A stretch of DNA of 64,000 nucleotides, taken from positions 76,807,791 through 76,871,790 of the forward strand of contig JAKSZU010000013.1 of the NCBI GenBank assembly GCA_026018925.1, read 5' to 3'. The first letter of the stretch is position 1, and every line of letters starts with the position of its first letter. The notes under the pieces were generated by a model. It was not told the DNA's origin. It did not search any database and worked only from the letters and a program-made list of their open reading frames with translations. The position numbers and the translations under genes are program-made. This document shows positions 35,611 through 47,805 of this stretch, piece by piece. The stretch is from Tupaia tana. Lineage: Eukaryota; Chordata; Mammalia; Scandentia; Tupaiidae.

Positions 35611-35875
35611 GATTTAGCATATTCTTCTCTTCTAAAGATTTCATCATAGGGAGAATTTAACCTATCATTTATAAGATGACAAATGGATCTTCCTGTCTAC
35701 TAAGATTCAAAACAAGACTGTACAAATTTTACAATCTATTTTTTTCATAATAATCCTTTTAAAAGTGCAAGTATATTATGTAATTTAGTTCAAAATCAAA
35801 GAAACTGAATTGGCAATCAGTTGCAGTATTAGGATTAGCAGGATAGAACAATATATTATTAGAATATCAAAATTG
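35611..35875. other. left-arm unique DNA
   Basis: Part pairs with 52290-52380 (CATTTATAAGATGA). No gene. Confidence 0.55.
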
Positions 35876-36060
35876 TGGGGCTGACAGATGGTGTGGTGGT
35901 TAAGACACTGGACTCCCACATGGCCAACAATGGTTCAAGGCCTGGACCTGGTGGCTTGCTTTCTCGCTTTCCCTTTCTCTCTCTTCCTGTCTCTTTCTGG
36001 CCAAATTAAACAGTAAAACCAAATGGAATTAAATAAATTAATTAATTTAATTTTTAAAAA
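35876..36060 (+). repeat. SINE, short form
   Basis: GGGGCTGACAGATGGTGTGG, B box GGTTCAAGGCC, GGACCTGGTGGCTTGC, TCTGGCCAAATTAAAC and an AAAT-type tail. Confidence 0.92.
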
Positions 36061-36420
36061 GTATCACAATTGACATGGTTTTGTAAGTATGCAGGACAAT
36101 TATAAAGGCTTGTGTGTTTTTATTCTACTTTAGGATATCACCTTTATACATGGATTATCATTTTTAAGTATATTCATTTATTTCTTCCATGAGAAAGAGA
36201 AACAAACTGCAGAGACTATTAAGAGAGACAGGAACAACTTAGAGTGTCTTCACACCACATTCTACCCCTTGTCTCAGCTGACCCAGATCATGGGCAAGCA
36301 CAGCACATACCCTGTGTGGTCAGGGAAGTCCCAGGACATGAACTCTGGTCCTTTCTCATATGGATCCAGTTGTATTACCACTGTCCCCACCTGAACTATG
36401 AGACTGATTTAATTGACTCT
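36061..36420. other. possible very old SINE-like DNA, uncertain
   Basis: The region 36180-36415 has a faint antisense resemblance to the SINE body (AGAGAGACAGGAAC, then CATGAACTCTGGTC), too diverged to assign. Confidence 0.3.
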
Positions 36421-36422
36421 AT

Positions 36423-36690
36423 TGGGGCCAGCAGATGGCATATGCCTATTGGTTACATTGCTAGACTCCAACATGGTCAACGGCGATTAGTTTTCTGGAC
36501 TGATGGCTTAAACATTATGCCAGGCATGTGTATGTGCATGTATGCCCAAGTTCCTAGAAAAGGAAAAAGGAGGCGGGATTGTGACATGACCATTCCCTTG
36601 GGGATGATTTCTCACTTTCCCTCTCACTGTCTCTCTCTTTCCAGCAAGTGTACATGTCCTAAGGCAAAAACTTCCTTAAAAACATAAAAC
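36423..36690 (+). repeat. SINE, long form, old
   Basis: GGGGCCAGCAGATGGCATAT to CTAAGGCAAAAACTTCC. An extra CCTATT-like insertion sits in the head. Confidence 0.88.
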
Positions 36691-37005
36691 ATAAATCGCT
36701 TCTATGTAAATTCATAAACTTGCAGTGGTGACTTTATTTATTTATCTACTTATTTATCTATTTTTGTCTTTGAGTAAGTAAGCATTGATCTTTGGTGATG
36801 GCAGGCTAAAATGCATATTTTGTATCATGGTAACATTAGATGGGCATAAGGGTACTGGAAAATCTTAGGATATAATATTGTCTTCTTTTTGCGTAACTCT
36901 AATGGAAAATCTCATTTGGGTTTCCCCCCTGAAGATCAAGAGTCATCTTGCATATGCTAATGATGCACATTTTCATTACTTGTAGCAGAGAAAGTATCAC
37001 CTATC
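36691..37005. other. left-arm unique DNA, no gene
   Basis: Pairs with 52415-52720 (GTGATGGCAGGCTAAAATG, GAAAATCTCATTTGGG). Confidence 0.6.
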
Positions 37006-37281
37006 ACCTATCTTTTTTTTTTTTTTTTTGAGAGGTTTTCACTTTAGGGTGCCTGCGCTCGCCAGACAGACAGAGAGAGATACAGAGACAGAAAGCAAGA
37101 AATCACCCCCCAGAGGGGATGGCCATGCCACAATCCCTTCTCCTCCATTCTCCTCTCGGGATCTTGGGCACGCACGCACACGCGCCCGGCGTGAGTTTTA
37201 AGCCACCGGCTCCAGGACGCGAACCGCGGTTGACTACGTGGGAGTCCAGCGACATAGCCATTACACTAACTGCTGGTTCCC
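37006..37281 (-). repeat. SINE, long form, with target duplication, left arm only
   Basis: Antisense copy between two copies of AAAGTATCACCTATC (36991-37005 and 37282-37296). The right arm is uninterrupted at 52720, so this is a post-duplication insertion. Confidence 0.96.
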
Positions 37282-37692
37282 AAAGTATCACCTATCTTTA
37301 AAAAAAAGATCACTGTTTTCATTGTTTTTATATAGAGGGATAGGTTGTTTCCCACTTGTTTATTAGGCATTATGTTTATTTCCTCTCTCACAGCACAAAT
37401 CATAACCTAGTTATTTGCGTACCTAGTAACTTGGTTCATATTAGTTTCTTTAGACCTAGTTGAACTGCAACTTGCTTTTTTGTTTCTTTAATATCCCCTA
37501 CTACCTGTGCAGTGCCTTAAACACAGGAGGCATTCAGCTGATTTAAGAACTGAATAGTAGTCGATGTCTTTTCTTCACAGTTGTTTCTGGTTTTCACCAT
37601 TTTTCCTCCATTTTGATATTACTTTCCCTTTTGCTTCTTTCTTCTCCACAATGCTGTTTAAAAGTGCTTGTTTGTTTTGGATCAAAAAGCAT

Positions 37693-38018
37693 GGGGACCA
37701 GCAGTTAGCGTAATGGCTATGTCGCTGGACTCCCATGTAGTCGACGGCGGTTCGCGTCCCGGACCCAGTGGCTTAAAATTCATGCTGGGGAGACCAGCAG
37801 TTAGTGTAATGGCTATGTCACTGGACTCCCACGTAAAACTCACGCTGGGCGCATGTGCGTGCATGCCCAAGATCCCTAGAGGAGGATGGAGGAGAAGGGA
37901 TTGCAGTGTGGCCATCCCCCCGGGGGTGATTTATCGCTTTCTGTCTCTATGTCTCTCTCTGTCTGTCTGGCGAGCGCGCACACACCCTATAGCAAAAACC
38001 TCTCCAAAAAAAAAAAAA
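37693..38018 (+). repeat. SINE, long form, with a duplicated head
   Basis: The tRNA-like head occurs twice: 37694-37786 complete, then again from about 37789 to 37835, where it jumps directly into AAAACTCACGCTGGGCGC, skipping the B-box segment. One body and tail follow. AAAAAGCAT flanks the whole unit (37684 and 38019), so both heads arrived in a single insertion. Absent from the right arm at about 54025. Confidence 0.93.
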
Positions 38019-38110
38019 AAAAAGCATCATTGCATTGAGAATATCTTTTTAGCCATTGACTCTTATTTTTTCTCTTGTTTACTTCTTTTTCATTTTTTTC
38101 TCTTGTTTAC

Positions 38111-38612
38111 TTCTTTTTCATTTTTTTTTAGAAAAGTTTGTATATACAAACATGCAAGAACAACTTCCTATCGCCACTACATCTAATCCTTCTATTGTTT
38201 TGATTAAGAATCTACAGTTGTTAAATGCACAAACTCTGGAAACAGACTGTCTGAAACTGAATCCCGAATCCCACCACTCACAGCCTATCTTCTCTTGGAC
38301 AAGGAAAAACCTTTTGTTTCTCAGTTTCTTAATCTGTAAAATAAAAATAGTAGTAGCATAGGTCTTGAAAATTTCAATAAAGACTCAATGCATATGAAGT
38401 GCATAGAAAAGTGCCTAGTCTCCCTTGTTATTGTCAGCTATTACTCTTTGGCATTAAGTTACAGGTGCCTGAAGAGCATAACTTCTTGTAGTTAGAGTAC
38501 AATGAAAGAAATATATAAGGGGGTTAAGGAGAAATTATCAGCTTGAAAAAGAACATTTGTTATAGAAAGGATGAGGTATAATGTAAATTTTTGGTATTAA
38601 AGTCTAATGGAG
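38111..38612. other. spacer between the duplication arms, no gene
   Basis: A local direct repeat (TTTTTCTCTTGTTTACTTC, twice at 38060-38120) marks the point where homology between the arms fades. The rest is unassigned. Confidence 0.5.
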
Positions 38613-38795
38613 TGAGACCAGCAGGTAGCGTGGTGGTTAAGGCACTGGACACTCCTACATGTCCAACCATGGTTTGAGTCAAGACCTGGTGGCTTGCTTT
38701 CTCACTTTTTCTCTCTGTATCTCTGGTCAAATTAAAAATAAATGAATGAATAAATAAAATAAAATGAATAATTAAAAATAAATACCTATTAAAAA
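38613..38795 (+). repeat. SINE, short form
   Basis: GAGACCAGCAGGTAGCGTGG to an AAATAAAT-type tail. Flanked by GTCTAATGGAG and GTCTAATAGAG. Confidence 0.93.
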
Positions 38796-38812
38796 AGACG
38801 TCTAATAGAGAG

Positions 38813-38985
38813 ACCAACAGGTGGTAGGGTGATTAAGGCACTGGAAACTCCAACATGGCCAACTGCAGTTCGGGTCCCAGACCTGGTGTCTTGCTTTTTC
38901 ACTTGCCCTCTTTCTCGCTTTGGTCAAATTAAAGTAAATGAATGAATAAATAAAATTAAATAAATATATTTTTTTAAAAGTCAAA
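38813..38985 (+). repeat. SINE, short form, second of a pair
   Basis: GAGACCAACAGGTGGTAGGG to AAATAAATATATTTTTTT. It inserted immediately beyond the 3' target repeat of the previous copy. Confidence 0.92.
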
Positions 38986-39016
38986 TAGGAATTGTTTTTA
39001 GAAAAAAGTTACATTC

Positions 39017-39530
39017 TGGCCCAGCTGTTGATGCAGCAGTAACACAATACTGCAATGCAGGAGGCTATATGGGCGATCAGGGTTTCAGTTTTGTTATTGT
39101 TTTGCTGTGTGTTTTTGGTTTTGGTTTTTAGTTTTGTTATAGGGCACAGAGAAAGAGAGCTAGAGAGAGAAAAAAAACATAAGAAATCAGGCCTCCTACC
39201 CCAGGGGCTTGCCACTGCAATTCTTTCTCCTCCGTTCTCCTCTAAGGATTTTGGGTATGTACACACATGCACCCAATAAATTTTTCAAGCAGCCAGGTCC
39301 CGGACTCAAACCATGCAGTCAGCCATATGGAATCCAGACACCTTAACCTCCATGCCACCTGCTTGTCCTTAGAATTTGTTTTTTGATGTATATGTATACA
39401 ATAGGCACACACATAAATACCCGTCATCATAGATGGCTTGAAGACTGGAGTTGGGGGGAGAGGGATTATGGCATTAAACCCTGTTGAATTACTTGTCTCT
39501 CTCTTTATGTCTCTCTCTCATTGAAGTAAG
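39017..39530 (+). repeat. SINE, old subtype, split by another SINE
   Basis: Head at 39017-39085 (TCTGGCCCAGCTGTTGATGC) and 3' body at 39372-39530 (GGGATTATGGCATTAAACCC, CT-rich). The copy at 39086 separates them. Confidence 0.65.
39086..39371 (-). repeat. SINE, long form, nested
   Basis: Antisense copy: TTTGTTATAGGGCACAGAG to CCACCTGCTTGTCC. Sits inside the older SINE at 39017. Confidence 0.85.
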
Positions 39531-39559
39531 GAAGGGAAGGAAGAAAGGGGGGACAAAAA

Positions 39560-40139
39560 AGAAAAGGAGAGGGCATGGAGGGAGGAAAGAAAGTTGAATT
39601 CTGTTCTATGTCCTTCAACTCTGACTTTGATCTAGAGAGCAAATAAAGAGTCTTGACATTCATTGGTCATATATTTTTCAGTCTTTCTAACCTAACTTTA
39701 CTGTGCACATTAATTACAGAGCGGAAATGCAACACTGTAAAAGCTCATCATGGGCTCTTATACATGAGAGATGGGGCAGTGATTCACATAGATTTCTGGA
39801 CCTTCAGTCACAAAATCTGGACTTAAAATCTTTTCTACACTTTCATATACTGACTAGACAACCTTTATCAAACTATTTCAACTTCCATAGTCTCAGGCTT
39901 TATATCCGTATGATAGAAGAATTGCACAAACACATTAGACTATTCTGAGAACCCATTAAATATTTTAAAGTGGTATGCATATGAGGGCAATTTATGATAG
40001 TATTCATGAGAGGTTTCCCGATAATATCAAAAATGAAAAAAAAGGTACTAAACACTTTTTCTATCTATTTGAGTCAGAAAATCTTCTAAAATAGATACTA
40101 AAGACTTTTCCCATCTATTTGAGTCAGAAAATATTGTGG
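39560..40139. other. right-arm unique DNA, no gene
   Basis: Pairs with 17450-18280. The open frame at 39703-39948 has a disrupted counterpart on the left arm, so I regard it as chance. A 35-bp local repeat around CTATTTGAGTCAGAAAAT lies at 40065-40135. Confidence 0.55.
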
Positions 40140-40545
40140 TAATGTACAAAGTGGTACGGTGTGAATGTTACCCCCAAAGTTCATGTGTTGAACTTAACTC
40201 CTAACTCACGGTATTGAGCTCTTTAAGAAATGAGTAGATTGTGAGGACTCTATCCTCATGAAGAGATGAAACCTGTTATCACAGAATGGGTTTGTTATTG
40301 CTGGAGAATGTTCTAGATAAAAGAATGAGAAATGAGTGTGGCTGCCCTCCTTGCCCGCCACCTCTTTTTTGCCCTTCTGCCCTCAACCATGGGATGACCC
40401 AGGAAGAAGTCCTTGCCAGACACAGGTCTCTCAACCTTACATTTCCCAGTCTCTAAAACATTAGGAGGGGGAATTTTATTCTTTATATATTACCCAGTCA
40501 AAGGCAGCACAAAATAGTCTATGATAGATGGCAATACATTTCTTT
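40140..40545 (+). mobile_element. MLT1-like MaLR LTR, right-arm copy
   Basis: Uninterrupted version of the LTR at 18283/26387: CCCCCAAAGTTCATGTGTTG, TGGGATGACCCAGGAAGAAG, TATTACCCAGTC. It shows the pre-insertion state for the 7.74 kb L1. Confidence 0.82.
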
Positions 40546-41149
40546 TCCAAATTGCATTAGAACAAGAATATACCAATTATATGACATAATTGGGTCTTAC
40601 AACAGTCTCCCTGGAGTGTTGGAAAGTTTTTAATCCTCCGTGTTTACACTCCTAACTTTAAGTCATCACAAATATTGGGCCTCTCCCAGGCTCACGCCAG
40701 AATAATTTAAATTGTTTTGCGGTGCTAATGGTTGGCCCATTGGAGGATGTTACTGAAGCTCATAATATGGAGAACCACAATCGCACTCACAAGACATTTT
40801 ACAACTTTTTCCAAGACTGAAACAGAAGCTCTAGGCCTAAGAGTGATAATATTTTAGATAGCCTCATCTACCAGTTTTACCTAAGGAATAAACTACAGGT
40901 AAGTGGAAAACATGAAAAAAATAATTACAGAACAATGGTTGCGATCTAATGCTCACTTAGTTCCCTTCACTTCATCCCATAAATGATTCTTAAAATGGAG
41001 AGAATTTTTGAGAGTGTAAAAGAAAAAGACATCTTCAATTGAGGTAAGGAAGCCATTCCTCAGGTCCAGAGGTACATAAACAACATTATGTTTCTTCTTG
41101 TTTTGTGAATATTCTTTCTCAAATTACAGATATCTATGTTATATGCTAT

Positions 41150-41465
41150 AACTGGCTATATCCCTTATCATCTCTATCATCCCTAATTCCACAGCTCCAC
41201 TTTCCATGGTTTGCCACTCACAGTCAACCTTGGTTCTATAACTTTATTACTTTCCTGTAGTAAAGTAAGATATTTAGAAAGAGAGAGAGACAGCACATTC
41301 ACACAGCTTTTATTACAGTACTATTATAATTGCTCTATTTTATTAATAGTTATTGTTTTTAATCTCTTACTTGTAAACATAGTGTATATAAGATTTGGTA
41401 CCATCCACAATTACAGTCATCCATTGGGGATCTTGTAACTGATCTCTTGTGAATAAGGGAGAAAT
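41150..41465. mobile_element. Tigger-type DNA transposon remnant, right arm
   Basis: Counterpart of 27050-27345, with TTAATCTCTTACTTG and GATTTGGTACCATCC. Confidence 0.5.
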
Positions 41466-41639
41466 GCTGTATACCTCACTTTTTTCATCTATCAAGTCTC
41501 TGTCATTTAATGTCATAGAGACTTTGTGTTATGTTTTACACCACAGTCTGAGTAATATTCACAACAAATTCTTAGGTAGAAATTGGCATCATTTAAACAA
41601 CATCAACAACAACAACAAAGAGCTTCCAAGAATTCAAGA

Positions 41640-41908
41640 GTTTCTTTTATTTAGAAGTTTGTGTCATAGGGCATGTGTGCTCACAGGAGAAAGAGAAATA
41701 GATAGAGACAGTAAGATGAAAAGTGAGAAATCACACCCCCAGGGGGAATGGGCATGCCACAATCCCTTCTCGTCTACTCCTTTCAGAATGTTGGGCATGC
41801 ATGCACATGAGCCTGGCACTAGTTTCAAGCCATCAGGTCCAAGACTTGGAGACCAGCTGGCAACTACCATTGATGGAATTGCTATGTCAAGGGCTGGCCA
41901 TGGGAGTT
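41640..41908 (-). repeat. SINE, long form, right arm only
   Basis: Antisense copy from TTAGAAGTTTGTGTCATAGG to GCTGGCCATGG, with about 45 bp near the head rearranged. The left arm reads straight across this point (27490). Confidence 0.82.
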
Positions 41909-42537
41909 CAAGCTTCAAATCTAGGTTTTCTAAAATTAAGTTCTGTTTTGTTTCCTGCTTTTTTATAAACATTTATTTTGTGCCTTAACCCCATTCCCCT
42001 AGCAGATACGTGAGAAAATTAGATTATTTTCTCTGGCATCTAACCTAGAAACCATTGCAAATCATGTGTGTTATTTCTCATTTTCTTCAGGAGCTAGAGA
42101 ATTTGATCACTATTATTGGGCATATAATTCGCTAAGAAAATTAATTTCCTACCCCAAATATGTAGACTTGCAATACAGTAGTTTGGCCATTGTCAGCAGT
42201 TTCCATGTCTGCTATGTTTTACAAGATTTTTACATCACTGAGATATATCACTACTATTGGTATGTTCAAAATAATTATTTGATTCAGGTTATAAAAAAGA
42301 AAAAATGTGATTTCTATATTTAAGTATGAATATAGTTTATGTTACATAAAATTCTGTAAAGATGATTAAATATAAACTATCTTTTCCATTAACCATTTCT
42401 GGATTTCTTTGGATAAGGATTAAGATTATAAGTGCTTCTTTATCTCTTACTTATTCTTTGCCTAAGAATGTAACTTTGGGTCTTACATCTTCTAATTCCA
42501 AAGAATTATGACCCAAAGAAGGATCTAATGTGTTTTG

Positions 42538-42785
42538 GATCAGTCACTGGCATGGTGGTTAAGGTGACTTGATCCCAGATGGCCAACTGTACCATTTAAA
42601 TTCAAATTGGCACAGTGAAAAATAAAATGGTTCCCTGTATATGCTTGCCCAAAATCCTGAAAGAAGAAATGGAGAAGAGTTTGTGGCAAGGTCATCCCCC
42701 ACGGAAGGTGCTGTCTCATTTTCCTTCTCTGTCTCTGTCTTTCTCCTTTGAGCATATCATGCCTTCTAGCCAAATAATATTTTTT
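42538..42785 (+). repeat. SINE, old, complete on the right arm
   Basis: GGATCAGTCACTGGCATGGT to CTTCTAGCCAAATAAT. It is shared with 28329 on the left arm, so it predates the duplication. Confidence 0.8.
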
Positions 42786-43109
42786 TAATTTCTATCTACA
42801 GTAAACTTAGTATATATGGTAACAGACTCAGTCCAGACTAAGGAGCCTCTGTTAGACACAGAGCTCATGGAACTTTGTACGGGACAAGAAGAAAATGGAA
42901 AGATTTTTTTAAATTAAAATAGTAATAGTAATAATAATAAATGAATGCATGAAAAATAGAGGGGCTAGATTTTATAACCTGCCAGGACATCAGTTAGGGA
43001 TGTTGTTGTTTTTTCTCTGGTTTTCTGGTGAAGTGTCTCTTATACTCAAAAATGAAAGAAACTGGAAAACACAGACACAATGAGGCACTTAATATTAGTT
43101 ATGTTATAA

Positions 43110-43428
43110 TGTATATAATGCCATTTCAGTCAACAAGAAACATTATATCCATGATAGTCCCATAATGTTATACTATACAGCCTTGGGACCAGCAGTTAGC
43201 GTAATGGCTATGTCGCTGAACTCCCATGTTCAAGTCCCTGACCCGGTGGCTTAAACTTACGCTGGTGCATGTGCGTGCGTGCCCAAGATCCTGAGAGGAG
43301 AATGGAGGAGAAGGGATTGCGGCGTGGCCATCCCCCCTGGGGGTTGATTTCTCACTTTCTATTTCTCTGTCTCTCTCTGTCTTTCTGGTGAGCACATGCA
43401 CCTTATAGCAAAAACCTCTCCAAAAAAA

Positions 43429-43463
<35 letters not shown>

Positions 43464-43610
43464 ATTATACCATACAACCTAAGTGTATAATGGCCTATAT
43501 TAACTAGGATTGTGTAAGTATCCTCTATGATGTCTGCACCACAGAATCACCTAATGACTCATTTCTCAGAAAGTATCCTCATGGGTAAGCAACATATGAC
43601 TGTAATGACT
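43110..43610. mobile_element. Tigger/MER2-like DNA transposon, split by a SINE
   Basis: TTTCAGTCAACAAGAAACAT and ATAGTCCCATAATGTTATAC at the left; TAACTAGGATTGTGTAAGTA, CCTAATGACTCATTTCTCAG and GGTAAGCAACATATGACTGT at the right. These follow the known MER2/Tigger consensus closely. Non-autonomous; no transposase. Confidence 0.78.
43183..43464 (+). repeat. SINE, long form, with target duplication
   Basis: Flanked by TTATACTATACAGCC and TTATACCATACAACC. The poly(A) is followed by a short (CA)n run. Confidence 0.95.
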
Positions 43611-44829
43611 TTAGGAATTAACTGAAAGAATCTACTGACACCAAGCTGTGAAGGACCCAGCAGAACTTTAGTGTTTACTTCAGACTGAAACTAGATCCAC
43701 TTTAGTTTTCCCTATTATAGGACTAAGTTGAGAACTCATAGAAATGTGAGAATTACCTATCTGCCAAGAAAAATGAAACATTTTATATCAACTTGACCTA
43801 AAATGAAGTACTATGTGTCTATTTCCAAAAGAAGATAAATTTCATAAGGTTCTCATTGACCTGAAAAACAGTGATTAGAGACCTACAAAACACATATCAT
43901 GGTGAATATTGGTGAGAATAGTACATGATCCTGAAGAATGCCCCTACCATCGTCTTTTTTGTATACTGTCTTCCTTAATATCCCAAGGTCAGAACTCCAG
44001 TGGTTTTCAGTTCCCTGAAGAATAAATTATAATTCTTTAACTTTACATTTAGAATATGTCACATATCAGCCTACCAGATTCCTCTTCCCCCCTCCCCGAC
44101 TACTGAACTATACATTATTTTCATGTCTAGATGTCCCACTGATGCATTTTGGCTTCAATTCAATACCTCACACTATTAAGCCTTTGCTCATCAGGACCAA
44201 ATTTAATTTATGTGATGAAATCATGTGCTCACCTTCTCTCAGATGATCTCCCCTTATTTAAAAGCAGTATGTTTGTATGAGAGGTTGAATAAAGTGTGAT
44301 TTTCCCCAGGGAAAACTGGGTGGACTTTGTACCAACACAACTTACCATGTTGGACCACATGTCTTAGCCCCACAGATTTCGAACTGATTTGTTAAACAAA
44401 AAGACACTGGATGTCATTCCCAGGGGGACAGTCACACCAGATCACACATACTCTAATACCGCAGAATGACATGAGAAACAGAAATGGCAAAGGGGAGCAG
44501 CCACTGAATTTCTTTACATTCTATCATTATGTGCAGGTTACCCGGAGGCCACTTTATCATCAGAGAGGGAGCGCTGAGTCAAATCAAGAGTGTTTCTTAT
44601 ATAAATAGCATATTTAGTGTAATCAGGCTAATGCAAATGCCATAGAAATCTATCTCCACAATAATTATAACTTTTTCAAAGGGACCACAAGACTTAAAGT
44701 TCTTGGATAAACATTGCCTCCCCTTGACCCAGGAGACTAACTCTTGTTGACTTTCATGACTATCCATTCTATGACTGATTTTAATTTTTGTCTTTAGTTT
44801 GGTTAAAAACTTTGTTTTAAAAAATGTTT
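43611..44829. other. intergenic, 1.2 kb, nothing firm
   Basis: A less AT-rich stretch at 44280-44610 has a 65-codon open frame without recognisable likeness. It could be an old retroelement piece. No gene supported. Confidence 0.4.
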
Positions 44830-45030
44830 GGAGGCCAGTAGGTGGTGTGGTGGTTGAGGCACTGGACTCCCATATATTGAATTGTGGTTCGAGTCCCAGG
44901 CCTGGTGGCTTGCTCTACTTTCTCTCTCTAACTCTATCACTCTCTTTCTCTCTCTGGTGAGCACACATGCCATATAGTAAATAAAAAAGAATAATAAAAA
45001 TAAATAAAATTTTTAAAAATAATTTTTTTT
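44830..45030 (+). repeat. SINE, head with a long-form-like tail remnant
   Basis: GGAGGCCAGTAGGTGGTGTG, B box GGTTCGAGTCCC, CT-rich stretch, then GTGAGCACACATGCCATATAG, so it joins a short-form head to the end of the long form. AATAAA-type tail. Confidence 0.85.
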
Positions 45031-45399
45031 GTAATCTGATCTAATTGTTTAGCACGTTTTTTAAGTGCCTTGAATTTTCCTCCAACCTATTAAGTGTGTT
45101 TTTATGGTGTCGTAATTTAGTTTAGTTTTATTTTTACATTTCAGATAGTCCCTTTAATTATAACCACATTTCTTATCCAAGGTCCTTAATTGACATATGT
45201 TCAATATTGTCCTCATATACTTTTGTGTATGTCCTGTGTGTTTAATTTCCTTCTCTGTGCATTATTTTCCACATTCTTTAAAGTCTCCTATGTTAATAAA
45301 CAAGCACTGATTCCAATAACCTTGTCCTTTTGATCCTAAAATTGTATTTCTTGTGTCTAACAATGCATGTATCTAGGGAAATAAGAATTTTAAATTAAT

Positions 45400-46640
45400 A
45401 TAAATTTTAGTGCTCTAAATCATAATATTGCTTACTTTTTCAACACTTTTCCAGCAATCTATGTGCTGCCTGGACGTCTTATACATTTGTTCCAAACTTC
45501 CAAAATAAGTTCCATCATGAAAAACCCATATGATTGAACCATTGCACTAATGATGAACAACCAGGTGACCTCCTTTTGCCACAAACAATGCAATCATGAA
45601 CATTGGCATGTTTTTCCCTTATATTCCTGTGAACAAGCTTATCCAGTACACATTGCAAGAACTGGAATTGCTAGGTCCTATCCAATTTTAATATAGGCAG
45701 AGAGCTTTTCAGTATATCAGTGTCTGTTCCCATCAGAATTCTGCATGCTCCCTGAGCTTACCAGTATGTGGAATCATACTTTTCTAATAAGCTAAATGAT
45801 ATCTCACATTTGTTTGTATGCACACTTTTGAACCTTTAATGGACATTTTTCAAATTTTCTGTTATAATATTTCTACATAATATCAAATTTGAATGCTTAA
45901 TAAGTTTCTAAATTTTTTTCTGATTTTCTAAGTTTGAGCATCTTTATGCACATTTTAGCCGTTTAAGAAACTGGCTTCAGCAAATCACTGATTCATACCC
46001 TTGGACTAATTTTCTGTAGACTTAAAATTTTATCTTTCTCATTAGCAATAGTTATTGATCTTTTTCTTTTTTCTTTTATTTGTGCCTATTCCAGATATTT
46101 TCTATACACTAGGTTTTGCAACATAGTTTACTCCATTTGAGTTTTGTTTTTAAAAGTTTTTTCTTCCACTATTAATTCACAAAGATCTTCTAGTTTTTTT
46201 TTATGGATCTAATAATTGTATTTTCAGATTTAAACTCATTCCATCTTATTTTCACTTTTATGTAAGGTAATCAAAGGATACACTTTTTTTGCATATGTTA
46301 AGACATTTTCCTACCATGATTGACTAAATTTTCATTTTACCATGGCTTTAGGGCAACAGTTTTATTGTATATAAAGTTTCTATATATTCATGAGTCTATA
46401 TCTAAAATCTCTTTTCTTTTCAATTGGATAATTTAAATTTCCTTGCCCCATTATCATTATTTTTTTATTACTACAGGTTTATAGTGTGTTTCAAAAATAA
46501 ATGCTCTTCATATTTTTATAAAATTGACTACACAAATTGTGTACCTTTATTCTACCATATATATGTTGAAATAAATACTAATATTCCTAAAAAAAAACCC
46601 ATAAATTTTGAATGGAGTAAGTTGGACATATAAACTATAT
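45400..46640 (-). mobile_element. ancient L1-like sequence, right arm
   Basis: The 45520-45700 part (AAGAACTGGAATTGCTAGGT) reads like antisense L1 ORF2; the rest pairs with 28736-29640 of the left arm. Very diverged. Confidence 0.45.
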
Positions 46641-46661
46641 AGACATGTTTGAGGGAAAAAT

Positions 46662-46664
<3 letters not shown>

Positions 46665-46712
<48 letters not shown>
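46665..46712. repeat. (AT)n microsatellite, about 24 units
   Basis: Uninterrupted AT repeat directly at the tail of the SINE at 46714. Confidence 0.97.
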
Positions 46713-46713
<1 letters not shown>

Positions 46714-46716
<3 letters not shown>

Positions 46717-46970
46717 TTTTAGAGATGTTTGCCATAGGGTGCATATAGTCACTGGAGAGACAGAAAGACAGAAATCAAGAAATCACCTCAAATGGGGAAT
46801 GGCCATACCATAAGGCAATTCCGTCTCCTACATTATCCTCTCAGGATCTTGGGCACACATGCACATAAGCCCTACATGAGTTTCAAGTTCCCGGGTCCAG
46901 ATTTGAGCTGCAGTTGGCTACCTAGGAGTCCAGTGCACCACCTGCTACATCACCTGCTGGCCTGCAGCCT
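46714..46970 (-). repeat. SINE, long form
   Basis: Antisense copy from TTTAGAGATGTTTGCCATAG to TCACCTGCTGGCC, in the stretch that the left arm lacks. Confidence 0.88.
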
Positions 46971-47805
46971 TATGTTTTTATCCAGTCTATTAAAGTGTTA
47001 CCCTCTTCAACTTCTCACATTCTATTTGTACTTTATTATCATTTTTAAAGGATTTCTGTAAGTCTTGTGCATGATTTGTTAAGATAAAGCCTATAATCTT
47101 TATCATTTTGTTAATTTTATTACATTTGGCTCTATTAGGTTTTCTAATCATTTATCTCTCAATCTAGAGAGAATTATAGGCTTTTCCATGGATCTGATAG
47201 CTTGAACTTTTATTAATTTTTCTCTTCTTTACTAAAAGTTATATTGATTTTTTTAAAAAGCTATTCCCACTATTTTCTTTTCTAATGATTTGAACCAGAC
47301 TTCCAAGTCTATGTTATGTAGTAGCTGGAGAGTGGGCCTCTTTAGTTCAGATTATAAGAAGAATATATGAACTGTGTTCATTGACTATTAGCTAATAGAT
47401 ATTTGACATAGATTTAGATATATCTGTTTAGGAAGTTACCCTCTACTTATGAACTTCAGAATTATGAATTACACTGCACCAAAAATGTTTCCTATGTCTC
47501 TTAAAACAATACTTTTATATTCAGACTATTCATACCATGATTTACTGGTGATGTACAGCAAATGTTTGAGCCAGGATAATGCTTATTTTACACAAAAATA
47601 GTCCCTATTTTCTTGTGTTTTATGAATAAAAACATTTAAAAATATAACTGGCATAGAGTAATCAATCCATAAATTGCTATTTTATTTTTATTAATAAAAT
47701 GACTGAAAATGCAGACTATTAATATTACTTTTTACTTATTACATTGGTGGTTTTCTATGCCCCTTAGAACTCTTAAGAACTTAGTTGATGGAGGAAGAGT
47801 GAAAA
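46971..47805. other. right-arm-only DNA, possible old antisense L1
   Basis: Together with 46650-46970 this is missing from the left arm, which joins at about 29640. Motifs such as TTAATTTTTCTCTTCTTTAC recall antisense L1 ORF2, which would make this another deletion from the left arm. Uncertain. Confidence 0.4.

Larger units (their letters stand above)
42647..45640. other. 2994-bp segment missing from the left arm
   Basis: ATGCTT ends at 42646 and AAGCTT ends at 45640. The left arm joins the two sides at 28441 across a shared GCTT. Because the left SINE is cut off here, a deletion there is more likely than an insertion here. Confidence 0.8.

Noticed and set aside
40065..40135. CRISPR-like or regulatory repeat (CTATTTGAGTCAGAAAAT twice)
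   Set aside because: Only two copies in a mammalian arm; a simple local duplication.
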